Positions 42,728-50,382 of a stretch of 64,000 nt of DNA are shown piece after piece (position 1 is the stretch's first letter; every line of letters starts with the position of its first letter). The notes beneath the pieces were generated by a model. The model had not been told where the DNA came from. It made no database searches and worked only from the letters and a program-made list of their open reading frames with translations. A program made the translations under genes and the position numbers. This DNA is from Actinoplanes italicus (GTDB taxonomy: Bacteria; Actinomycetota; Actinomycetes; Mycobacteriales; Micromonosporaceae): contig NZ_PVMZ01000002.1 in the NCBI RefSeq assembly GCF_003001815.1, positions 496,001-560,000 on the forward strand. Reading direction: 5' to 3'.

Positions 42728-43672
42728 ATGGGCTTGACCTTCGTCACCGAACCGGTCTCCGTCAGCACGCCGGCGACCAGCGCCAATCTGGGCCCCGGCT
42801 TCGACGCCCTGGGTCTGGCGCTGACGATGTACGACGACCTGACGGCGCGGGTGACCGGCGACGGCTTCGTCGTCACGGTCCGCGGTGAGGGGGCGGGCGA
42901 CCTGCCGACCGGTGCCGACCATCTGGTGGTGCGGGCGATGCTGGCCACCTTCGACGAGGCCGGTGAGCGTCCGCCGGGTCTGGCCGTGGAGTGCGTCAAC
43001 CGGATCCCGCAGGCGCGCGGCATGGGCAGTTCGTCGGCTGCGATCGTGGGCGGCGTACAACTGGCCCGTGGTCTGATCAAAGACGGACTCGAGCTGATCG
43101 ACGACGCCGCCGCCCTGCGCATCGCGGCGCGGCTCGAGGGACATCCGGACAACGTCGCCCCGTGTCTGCTCGGCGGGTTCACCATCGCGTGGACCGGGCC
43201 GGACGGAGCACGGGCGGTCAGACTGGCGCCGGCCGACGGCGTACGTCCGACTGTTTTCATCCCCGCCGAACTGGGGTACACCGCCTCCGCGCGGGCGGCG
43301 TTGCCGTCCGAGGTGCCGCACCGCGACGCGGCCTTCAACGCCGGACGGGCGGCTCTGTTCACGCACGCACTCACGAGTGACCCGTCCCTGTTGTTCCCGG
43401 CCACCGAGGACCGGCTTCACCAGGACTACCGCGCTCCGGGGATGCCGGGTACGGCCTCTCTGGTGGCGGCGCTCCGATCGGTCGGAGTGGCCGCCGTGGT
43501 CAGCGGAGCCGGTCCGACCGTGCTGGCGTTGACCGAGGTCCCGGCCGATTTCACGCCGGGCGCGCACTGGCACAGCGAAGTGCTGGGCGTGGATGACGCC
43601 GGTGCTCTTGTGAAAGGGGGTATGGTGGAACACGCCGAGCGGGGTCCTGTTGCCGCAGGTCGCACGAGTTGA
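42728..43672 (+). CDS. thrB: Homoserine kinase
   Basis: 314 residues from ATG 42728, chosen because a -10-like TAGCAT lies six bases upstream; GTG 42722 is two codons earlier. GHMP kinase: N-terminal substrate motif TPATSANLGPGFDALGLAL, ATP loop PQARGMGSSSAAIV, and VSGAGPTVLAL near the end. Phosphorylates homoserine for ThrC. The C-terminal GHMP region ends with a short basic tail. rho follows after a 293-bp leader region. Confidence 0.95.
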   Translation: MGLTFVTEPVSVSTPATSANLGPGFDALGLALTMYDDLTARVTGDGFVVTVRGEGAGDLPTGADHLVVRAMLATFDEAGERPPGLAVECVNRIPQARGMGSSSAAIVGGVQLARGLIKDGLELIDDAAALRIAARLEGHPDNVAPCLLGGFTIAWTGPDGARAVRLAPADGVRPTVFIPAELGYTASARAALPSEVPHRDAAFNAGRAALFTHALTSDPSLLFPATEDRLHQDYRAPGMPGTASLVAALRSVGVAAVVSGAGPTVLALTEVPADFTPGAHWHSEVLGVDDAGALVKGGMVEHAERGPVAAGRTS

Positions 43673-43794
43673 CTACGCTCAAGACCTAGCACAGCCGCGA
43701 AGCAAGCGATCTCTGCGGTTCGGCGCACCCCCGAGATTCTGGGCCTTCTGGTCTTTCTCAACTCTCACCAAGGCAAACGCCGGGCAGCAGTCGA

Positions 43795-43800
43795 TAGATT
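43795..43800 (+). promoter_or_regulatory. Candidate -10 box for rho within its leader region
   Basis: TAGATT lies about 165 bases before the rho start, in the 293-bp thrB-rho interval and beside a gcagca/tgctgc inverted repeat. The -35 is poor. A long leader would suit Rho autoregulation, known in other bacteria. Confidence 0.25.
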
Positions 43801-43965
43801 GCTGCACTCGCCGAGACCTACCCGTCGAGCCTCGCCGGGCAGGGATACCGTCGAGCTGCCGTGCTGCAAACTCCCGCGCCGCTGTTGCGAAGCGGGTTCC
43901 GAGGGCACCCGGCCCAAAGCTGCAGTTCCGGGTGAACTCGGGCTTTTTCCGACGGAAGGAATCCA

Positions 43966-45948
43966 TTGAGCGACACCACCGACGTGACGTCGGGTGTTTC
44001 TGACGTCGCTGACGGCGCAGGCACCACCGCGACCGCTACTAAGCGTCGCCGGGGCGGCACCGGGCTGTCCGCGATGCTGCTGCCCGAGTTGCAGAGCCTC
44101 GCCGCCTCCCTCGGCATCTCCGGCACCGCCCGGATGCGCAAGGGCGAGCTGATCGCCGCGATCACCGAGCGTCAGAGCGGAGGCGCCCCCGCCGCCGCGG
44201 CCGAGACCGCCCCGCGTCCGCGCACCAACGGCTCCGAGACCGTCGCCCCGGCTCCCGCCCAGGCCGCTACGGTCGAGGCTCCCCAGACCGCATCCGTTCC
44301 GGCTGAGACCGCTGCTCCGGCCGAGCGACCGTCCCGTAGCCGCCGTGAGCGCGGTTCCCGGGAGTCGGCGCCGCGTGAGTCGGCGCCGCGTGAGACCGCC
44401 GAGGTCGCTCCCGCTGCTGCTCCCGTTGTGGCTCCGGCCGAGGCTCCCGCGCCCGCCGCCGAGACGACCGAGCGCCCGGAGCGGGGTGACCGTCCCGAGC
44501 GGGGCGAGCGCAACCGCGACCGGCAGCGCAACCAGCGTGACGGTCAGTCGCGTGACGGTCAGTCGCGTGACGGCCAGTCGCGTGACGGCCAGCGTGACAA
44601 CCAGCAGCGCGACGACCGCGGCGGCAACGACCGCGGCCAGCGTGCCGACCAGGGTCACGACGACGACGACAACGACGGCGAGGGTGGCCGCCGGAGCCGG
44701 CGCAGCCGCTTCCGGGACCGTCGTCGCGGCCGCGACCGTGACGACAACCCGCGCGAGGACCGCGGGGGCCAGCGCGAGGGCCGGGAGCCGCACGTGACCG
44801 AGGACGAGGTCCTCGTCCCGGTCGCCGGCATCCTCGATGTGCTGGACAACTACGCGTTCGTCCGGACCACCGGGTACCTCTCCGGCCCGAACGACGTCTA
44901 CGTGTCGATGTCGCAGGTCAAGAAGTACGGCCTGCGCCGCGGCGACGCGGTCACCGGTGCGGTGCGTTCCGCCCCGCGTGAGGGCGGCAACGACGGGCAG
45001 CGGCGGGACAAGTACAACCCGCTGGTCCGCCTCGACACCATCAACGGGATGGAGCCGGACGAGGCCCGTCGCCGTCCCGAGTTCTACAAGCTCACGCCGC
45101 TCTACCCGCAGGAGCGCCTGCGGCTGGAGACCGAGCCGCACATCCTCACCACCCGCATCATCGACCTGGTGATGCCGATCGGTAAGGGCCAGCGCGCGCT
45201 CATCGTCTCCCCGCCGAAGGCCGGTAAGACGATGGTCCTGCAGGCGCTGGCCAACGCGATCACCCGCAACAACCCCGAGTGCCACCTGATGGTCGTGCTC
45301 GTGGACGAGCGGCCCGAAGAGGTCACCGACATGCAGCGCACGGTCAAGGGCGAGGTCATCGCGGCCACGTTCGACCGTCCGCCGCAGGACCACACCACGG
45401 TCGCCGAGCTCGCCATCGAGCGGGCCAAGCGGCTGGTCGAGCTGGGCCACGACGTGGTCGTGCTGCTCGACTCGGTCACCCGGCTCGGCCGGTCGTACAA
45501 CCTGGCCGCTCCGGCTTCCGGCCGGATCATGTCGGGTGGTATCGATTCGACGGCGCTCTACCCGCCGAAGCGCTTCCTCGGCGCCGCGCGCAACATCGAG
45601 AACGGTGGCTCGCTCACCATCCTCGCGACCGCGCTGGTCGAGACCGGCTCGATGATGGACACGGTCATCTTCGAGGAGTTCAAGGGCACGGGTAACGCCG
45701 AGCTCAAGCTCGACCGGAAGATCGCCGACAAGCGTGTCTTCCCGGCCGTGGACGTCTCCGCCTCCAGCACCCGTAAGGAAGAGATCCTTCTGGGCAAGGA
45801 GGAGCTGGCGATCATCCACAAGCTCCGCAAGGTGCTCAGCTCGCTGGAGTCCGGCGCGGCTCTGGACCTCCTGATGGACCGGCTCAAGCAGACCCGGACC
45901 AACATCGAGTTCCTGATGCAGATCGCCAAGTCGACGCCAGGCGAATAG
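43966..45948 (+). CDS. rho: Transcription termination factor Rho
   Basis: 660 residues from TTG 43966 with GGAAGGA at 43954-43960. An N-terminal SAP-like helical domain (about 30-65) is followed by a long Arg/Asp/Glu/Gln-rich, low-complexity insert (about 75-280) typical of actinobacterial Rho. Next come the RNA-binding cold-shock-like domain (YAFVRTTGYL) and the RecA-type ATPase: Walker A SPPKAGKT (Lys421) and Walker B VVVLLDSVTRL. Hexameric helicase that ends transcription. The insert includes four RDGQS repeats. An intrinsic hairpin terminator lies downstream. Confidence 0.97.
   Translation: MSDTTDVTSGVSDVADGAGTTATATKRRRGGTGLSAMLLPELQSLAASLGISGTARMRKGELIAAITERQSGGAPAAAAETAPRPRTNGSETVAPAPAQAATVEAPQTASVPAETAAPAERPSRSRRERGSRESAPRESAPRETAEVAPAAAPVVAPAEAPAPAAETTERPERGDRPERGERNRDRQRNQRDGQSRDGQSRDGQSRDGQRDNQQRDDRGGNDRGQRADQGHDDDDNDGEGGRRSRRSRFRDRRRGRDRDDNPREDRGGQREGREPHVTEDEVLVPVAGILDVLDNYAFVRTTGYLSGPNDVYVSMSQVKKYGLRRGDAVTGAVRSAPREGGNDGQRRDKYNPLVRLDTINGMEPDEARRRPEFYKLTPLYPQERLRLETEPHILTTRIIDLVMPIGKGQRALIVSPPKAGKTMVLQALANAITRNNPECHLMVVLVDERPEEVTDMQRTVKGEVIAATFDRPPQDHTTVAELAIERAKRLVELGHDVVVLLDSVTRLGRSYNLAAPASGRIMSGGIDSTALYPPKRFLGAARNIENGGSLTILATALVETGSMMDTVIFEEFKGTGNAELKLDRKIADKRVFPAVDVSASSTRKEEILLGKEELAIIHKLRKVLSSLESGAALDLLMDRLKQTRTNIEFLMQIAKSTPGE
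44536..44592 (+). repeat. 15-bp in-frame tandem repeat inside rho
   Basis: cgtgacggtcagtcg repeats 3.8 times and encodes RDGQS pentapeptides (residues about 191-209) in the basic insert of Rho. Copy number could vary between strains without frameshift. Confidence 0.85.
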
Positions 45949-45957
45949 ATGAGAATT

Positions 45958-46035
45958 GTTCGCGACTTACCTTGAGATGCAAAACGCGTAATCAGCGCAG
46001 GACGCCTCAACCGTCGCGAACAAGTCTCGCAGGAC
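45958..46035. repeat. 78-bp element, copy B
   Basis: Starts nine bases after the rho stop. GTTCGCGAC (45958-45966) and GTCGCGAAC (46013-46021) are spaced exactly as in copy A, and the last block AAGTCTCGCAGGAC matches copy A at 11 of 14 positions. It abuts the rho terminator, whose first base is the last base of the element. Confidence 0.7.
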
Positions 46036-46080
46036 AAAAATGACGCGACCCACCCAATCGGGTGGGTCGCGTCATTTTTG
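46035..46080. terminator. Intrinsic terminator downstream of rho
   Basis: Two perfectly complementary 21-base arms (46035-46055 and 46060-46080) with loop AATC. The arms start with five A and end with five T, giving a T-tract on both strands. It is the most canonical intrinsic terminator in the window. Confidence 0.93.
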
Positions 46081-46160
46081 TCGCACAACCTGTCTGATTC
46101 CGCCCATCCCGGGTCATGCGAACCTCCGGTATCCCCATCCCACTCATCCGGAGGCGCCCG

Positions 46161-47321
46161 ATGATCGTGCCCGGCTACCGGGACAATCCGGTCGAGCCCT
46201 GGGATCCGAGCTCGCCCGTGGATCCCGGCGAGGCCGAGGACTTCCTGCGTGCCTGCTACACCGAGAATCCCCGTCTCGGGCCGGTCGAGCCCCGCCTGGC
46301 CATAGTCCGGGCGCAGATCGCGGCGACCGGCACCTACGTGCACACCACCGACGAACTGACCCACGGCGCCCGGATGGCCTGGCGCAACGCGAGCCGCTGC
46401 ATCGGGCGGCTCTACTGGCGCAGCCTCATGGTGCTGGACCGGCGGCGTGCCCGTACCGCCGACGAGATCTACTCGCTGCTCGTGCAGCACCTGCAGACCG
46501 CCGGGAGCGGCCAGATCCGGCCGGTGATCAGCGTCTTCGCTCCCGCGCAGCCCGGTCAGCCGTACGCCCGGGTGTGGAACGAGCAGCTGATCCGGTACGC
46601 CGGCTACCGCATCGGGGACGGCGGTACGGTCGGCGACCCGCGCCAGATCGGGCTCACCGAGGCGATCCGCGGCTTCGGCTGGCGGGGCAAGGGTGAGGCG
46701 TTCGACGTGCTGCCGCTGGTGATCGAGACACCCACCGAGGGAGTACGCGTCTACGAGCTGCCGGAACGGGCGATCCGCGAGGTGCCGCTCAGCCACCCCG
46801 AGTTCGGCTGGTTCGCCGAGCTAGGACTGCGGTGGCACGCCGTGCCCGCGATCTCCGGCATGCGCCTCACCGTCGGTGGCGTGCACTACCCGCTCGCGCC
46901 CTTCAACGGCTGGTACCTGGGCTCCGAGATCGGCGCCCGCAACCTCGCCGACGCCGACCGCTACGACCTGCTGCCATTGGTCGCCGAGCGGATGGGCCTG
47001 GACACGAGCCGCGAGTCCACGCTCTGGCGCGACCGTGCGCTGGTCGAGCTGAACCGGGCGGTCCTGCACAGTTTCGAGGTGGCCGGCGTCAAGATGAGCG
47101 ACCACCACACCGAGTCGCAGCGGTTCCTCACCCACCTGCGCAACGAGGAGAAGGCCGGGCGGCGGGTACCCGCGGACTGGAGTTGGATCGTCCCGCCCAT
47201 CTCCGGCGGCATCACCCCGGTCTTCCACCGGTACTACGAGGAGTTCGACCAGCGGCCCGCCTTCTATCTCGACGACGAGGCCGCGGAGCTGGCCCGGGGC
47301 TGCCCTAGGCGAACTCGTTGA
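46161..47321 (+). CDS. nos: Bacterial nitric-oxide synthase oxygenase
   Basis: 386 residues from ATG 46161 with GGAGGCG at 46150-46156. NOS oxygenase fold: proximal heme ligand Cys80 in MAWRNASRCIGR, substrate-binding Glu in NGWYLGSEIGARNL, and the C-terminal YYEEFDQRPAFY. It lacks a reductase domain, as in other bacterial NOS, so it needs a separate electron donor. Makes NO and citrulline from arginine, via N-hydroxyarginine. No biosynthetic cluster is adjacent. It is convergent with the small RNA ligase gene, overlapping by 17 bp. Confidence 0.95.
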   Translation: MIVPGYRDNPVEPWDPSSPVDPGEAEDFLRACYTENPRLGPVEPRLAIVRAQIAATGTYVHTTDELTHGARMAWRNASRCIGRLYWRSLMVLDRRRARTADEIYSLLVQHLQTAGSGQIRPVISVFAPAQPGQPYARVWNEQLIRYAGYRIGDGGTVGDPRQIGLTEAIRGFGWRGKGEAFDVLPLVIETPTEGVRVYELPERAIREVPLSHPEFGWFAELGLRWHAVPAISGMRLTVGGVHYPLAPFNGWYLGSEIGARNLADADRYDLLPLVAERMGLDTSRESTLWRDRALVELNRAVLHSFEVAGVKMSDHHTESQRFLTHLRNEEKAGRRVPADWSWIVPPISGGITPVFHRYYEEFDQRPAFYLDDEAAELARGCPRRTR

Positions 47322-47922
47322 GCGCGAAGTCGTCGCGGTGACGCCAGGACGCCTCGGTACGGACGTGGTCGGAGCGCACCCACTTGAGCAGCTTGCGGTC
47401 GAACTCGGACGCCGGGATGCGCCCGGCCGCGCGTACCACGTACCCCTCGGATGTCTCGGTGTTTCTTTGAAGTGCCCAGGCGGCCCGCGCCTCCGAGAGG
47501 CTCCCGCCGCGGTAGAGGACCGGCACCATCGGAAGCTCCAGGCGGCGGGACCAGTCCACGGTGTCGTCCCACCCGAGCAGCGTGTTCGTCTCGTCCCAGA
47601 TGCCGAACACCAGGAAGACGCCGGGCAGGTCGGTGTAGGCGACGCTGCGGCGAGCCCACATGGACTCGCCGCAGACGCGCCATCCGTCGGGGATGCGGTA
47701 CGCCGTCATGGCCCACAACGCCTTCGCCGGCCGGTCCCACGGCTGGGTGCCGGAGTCGAGCGAGCGGGCGTACATGGTGTCGCGGGTGAAGGTGAGGTTC
47801 CCGCCGTCCATCTTCTCGGTCACCACGAGCTCGCCGTCCAGCCACGACAGATCCTGCTGGATCCGATCGTCGTCGGTCGCCCCCGGTGAGTCGGGGAGGT
47901 GGAACGTCCGCGGGTACTTCAC
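47305..47922 (-). CDS. Small RNA ligase-family nucleotidyltransferase
   Basis: 205 residues from GTG 47920-47922, one base after the kinase/phosphatase stop. It contains just a nucleotidyltransferase core: motif I TEKMDGGN (adenylated Lys37), an acidic motif III-like CGESMWA (Glu86), motif IV EGYVVR (159-164) and motif V KLLKWVR (Lys177/Lys180). It would join 3'-OH and 5'-phosphate RNA ends via AMP. Its lack of a C-terminal domain is closer to minimal Rnl2-like ligases than to Rnl1. Third gene of the RNA-repair operon. Confidence 0.85.
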   Translation of the reverse strand: MKYPRTFHLPDSPGATDDDRIQQDLSWLDGELVVTEKMDGGNLTFTRDTMYARSLDSGTQPWDRPAKALWAMTAYRIPDGWRVCGESMWARRSVAYTDLPGVFLVFGIWDETNTLLGWDDTVDWSRRLELPMVPVLYRGGSLSEARAAWALQRNTETSEGYVVRAAGRIPASEFDRKLLKWVRSDHVRTEASWRHRDDFALNEFA

Positions 47923-47923
47923 C

Positions 47924-48820
47924 CTAGAAATCCCCCTCCGCTACCTGGAAGACGGTCAGGCCGAGCTGCCGCCACATACGTACCACCTGCTGACGGTCGT
48001 CGAACACCCCGACGATCCGCCAGCGGTCCCGGATCTCCTGGTCGAAGATCTCGCGCTTGACGATCGAGTCCTTGCGGCTGTCGCCCTCCGGCCGCATGAA
48101 CAACGCCTCGTACGGCACCCCGACGAACAGCTCCAGCCAGGCCTCCGTCTCCGGGCGGCACACGGCGTCGCGGCCGGAGCAGAAGACGATCGCGTGGCCG
48201 GCCGCGTGCATCGCCCGGACCGCGGCGATGACCGACGGGTTCGGTTCGTCCTCACCGACCCGGCCCCAGTCGTACGGACTACGCCCGCGCATCAGCGCGA
48301 CGGTCCCGTCGATGTCCACCAGGACGGCCTCCGGCAGCTCCGGATCCGGCCGGTAGACCACGCCGGGTCCACCCGGGTCGACGAACGGCACCGGCAGCGG
48401 CAGGTTCTTGCCGGCCAGGTAGCGCTCGTGCATGCGGCGGATGCCCTCCTCGCCGACCCGCTCGCCCTCGGGCCGGTCGGCGTCGCGCCGGACGCACTCG
48501 TCGACCGGCACGTCGGTGAAGTCGTGCACCTCGAACGACGCGTTGAACCGCGCGGCCATCTCGGCCCACTCGCGGACCGTCTTGGCGCGCAGGTTCGTGT
48601 CGTCGACGATCACGTTGCCGCGGGCGCGCAGCAGCGCCTCCACGGCGACCCGCTGAGCCTGGGTGACCTGAGCCTCGGCGTGCTGCGTGAACAGTCGCCG
48701 GCCGTGCAGCATGAGCCGCAGGTCGTCGCGGTTGACCCGGACGACCTCCGGCTGCAGCTTGCGCGCGAACGTGGTCTTGCCGGAGGCCGGCAGGCCCCGG
48801 GTGATGAGAAGTCGTGTCAT
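47924..48820 (-). CDS. T4 Pnkp-like polynucleotide 5'-kinase/3'-phosphatase
   Basis: 298 residues, almost the length of T4 Pnkp (301). N-terminal kinase: P-loop GLPASGKTT, NRDD and VDDTNLR. C-terminal HAD phosphatase: DIDGTVALMRGRSPYD, SGRD, and the ending DRQQVVRMWRQLG...EGDF, which closely follows the phage protein as I remember it. It phosphorylates 5'-OH and removes 3'-phosphate or 2',3'-cyclic phosphate at broken RNA ends. Encoded 13 bp after the Rnl1-like ligase and one base before the small ligase, on the minus strand. Confidence 0.95.
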   Translation of the reverse strand: MTRLLITRGLPASGKTTFARKLQPEVVRVNRDDLRLMLHGRRLFTQHAEAQVTQAQRVAVEALLRARGNVIVDDTNLRAKTVREWAEMAARFNASFEVHDFTDVPVDECVRRDADRPEGERVGEEGIRRMHERYLAGKNLPLPVPFVDPGGPGVVYRPDPELPEAVLVDIDGTVALMRGRSPYDWGRVGEDEPNPSVIAAVRAMHAAGHAIVFCSGRDAVCRPETEAWLELFVGVPYEALFMRPEGDSRKDSIVKREIFDQEIRDRWRIVGVFDDRQQVVRMWRQLGLTVFQVAEGDF

Positions 48821-48833
48821 TTCCTGTCGCTTC

Positions 48834-49874
48834 CTAACCGGCCGGTCGCACGCGCTGCCACAGGCCGGGACGGTAATCCTTGCCGTCCAGCCGGAGGAAG
48901 AGCTCCCCCCGGTAATCGCTGCGCACCGCGCTCGCCGCGAACTCCTTGCGGCCCCAGCCCTCGGGCAGCGCGGCGACGATGCCCGCGTAGGCGTCCTCGA
49001 CCGCGGCGGCCCGCCCGTCGACCTCGGCCACGAGTCCCTCGGCGATCCCGCGGACCCACACGTGGAACTCGTCGGGCAGCGGCTCGGTGAGCGCGTCCAG
49101 GTCGCCGCCGGTGGCGAGGATCTCCCACACGCTTCGCGGTGTGAGACCCGTCACGAGCCGGTGCAGCCGGACGTACTCGGCGTACTTGATCTTGACGAGC
49201 TCGCCGGTCTCGTCGACCCGCACGACCATGCCCTCGCGGCCGTCACGCGGCGGAGCCGCCAGAGCCTCGGCGAACGTCGCGTAGGTGAGCGACTCGACGA
49301 CCGGGCCCGGCCACTCCGGCACCGCGTCGGGACCGAGGACCCGGCCCGTCGCGATCTCGACCGCCCCGAGCAGCACGAGATCGTCGAGGCCCTGGTAGTC
49401 CACGACGATCCGGTTGCCCGGGTAGATGATCTCCACGAGTACGGTCAGTCCCGCGGGGGCGGCGAAGGTCCCGTACCGGGTGCGGAGCACCTCGGTGGCG
49501 TGCAGGGCCTGGTCGGAGGCGAACGATCCACGGGTGGCGACGGCCCAGTCCGAGCCGTCGTGGTAGATCACACCGAGGCTGCCGTCCAGCTTGTCGGTCA
49601 CCGTGACCTTCGCGCCCGGATCGAGGACCGGAGCGTGGCTCTCCGAGTGGTTGAAGAACTTGTTCATCGGCCGGGCGGCGATCCGTCCGTCCGCGTCCAC
49701 GATCAGGCCACGGCAGGCGAGCGTCACCGGCGACCAGGCGCCGCCGTACTGGCAGGCCTCGGTGTAGTTGTAGATGACGAACGGCAGGCTGGGGTGACGC
49801 TGTGTCCGGATCAACCCGTTGTCGACCGCGGAGGCCAGTTCGACCGGATCGAGGACGTCGTTCAGGAGCGTCAC
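48834..49874 (-). CDS. T4 Rnl1-like RNA ligase
   Basis: 346 residues from GTG 49872-49874. Signature of the T4 Rnl1 branch: ACRGLIVD, RPMNKFFNHSE, motif I TDKLDGSLGVIY (Lys95), VEIIYPGNRIVVDY (Glu148), motif IV REGMVVRV, motif V LVKIKYAEYV (Lys228/Lys230). The C-terminal third is helical, like the tRNA-recognising domain of Rnl1. Seals 3'-OH/5'-phosphate RNA ends, classically at a cut tRNA anticodon loop. First gene of the RNA-repair operon; GAAAGG lies upstream. Confidence 0.93.
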   Translation of the reverse strand: MTLLNDVLDPVELASAVDNGLIRTQRHPSLPFVIYNYTEACQYGGAWSPVTLACRGLIVDADGRIAARPMNKFFNHSESHAPVLDPGAKVTVTDKLDGSLGVIYHDGSDWAVATRGSFASDQALHATEVLRTRYGTFAAPAGLTVLVEIIYPGNRIVVDYQGLDDLVLLGAVEIATGRVLGPDAVPEWPGPVVESLTYATFAEALAAPPRDGREGMVVRVDETGELVKIKYAEYVRLHRLVTGLTPRSVWEILATGGDLDALTEPLPDEFHVWVRGIAEGLVAEVDGRAAAVEDAYAGIVAALPEGWGRKEFAASAVRSDYRGELFLRLDGKDYRPGLWQRVRPAG

Positions 49875-50073
49875 TTTCGGTGCCTTTCATCGACGGGAAT
49901 GCCGGCGGGGACGCTCACGTTATCCAGCGTGAAACCAGTTGCACCTCCTGATTTCAGGCCTGTACGGGAGGCATGGCAGACTGGTACATCGGCCAGTAGG
50001 GGTTCCGGTTCACGTCATTCCGTCACAGGTTGGCGACCCGGCGACCCGACCATCTGAGAGGGACCGAGAAGAC

Positions 50074-50298
50074 ATGAAGAGCGGCATCCACCCGGAGTAC
50101 ACGACCACCGAGGTCATCTGCTCCTGCGGCAGCAGCTTCACCACCCGTAGCACCGCCAAGAGCGGCGAGATCCGCGTCGAGACCTGCAGCGCCTGCCACC
50201 CGTTCTACACCGGCAAGCAGCGCGTCCTCGACACCGCGGGCCGGGTCGCGAAGTTCCAGGCGAAGTACGCCAAGGTCACTGCCGCGAAGAAGAAGTAA
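50074..50298 (+). CDS. rpmE: 50S ribosomal protein L31
   Basis: 74 residues from ATG 50074 ([19 protein letters not shown]). Zinc-type L31 with Cys in CSCG and [10 protein letters not shown], and a Lys-rich tail. It binds the central protuberance of the ribosome. In relatives it follows rho directly; here the NOS/RNA-repair block separates them. A longer in-frame reading from 49939 has no support. The gene has its own terminator 10 bases past the stop. Confidence 0.95.
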   Translation: MKSGIHPEYTTTEVICSCGSSFTTRSTAKSGEIRVETCSACHPFYTGKQRVLDTAGRVAKFQAKYAKVTAAKKK

Positions 50299-50307
50299 CT
50301 GCTTCAA

Positions 50308-50340
50308 CGGCGCCCGTCCCGGAATCCGGGGCGGGCGCCG
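50308..50340 (+). terminator. Terminator after rpmE
   Basis: 15-bp arms cggcgcccgtcccgg / ccggggcgggcgccg with one mismatch and loop AAT, followed by TTCG. It separates rpmE from prfA. Confidence 0.8.
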
Positions 50341-50382
50341 TTCGCGTGTGAGCCGCTTCTTCCGACCTCTTGGAGAGATTCG

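Noticed and set aside
50323..50382. rpmE and prfA as one uninterrupted transcript
   Set aside because: A strong hairpin (50308-50340) lies between them, so separate transcription is more likely, though read-through cannot be excluded.
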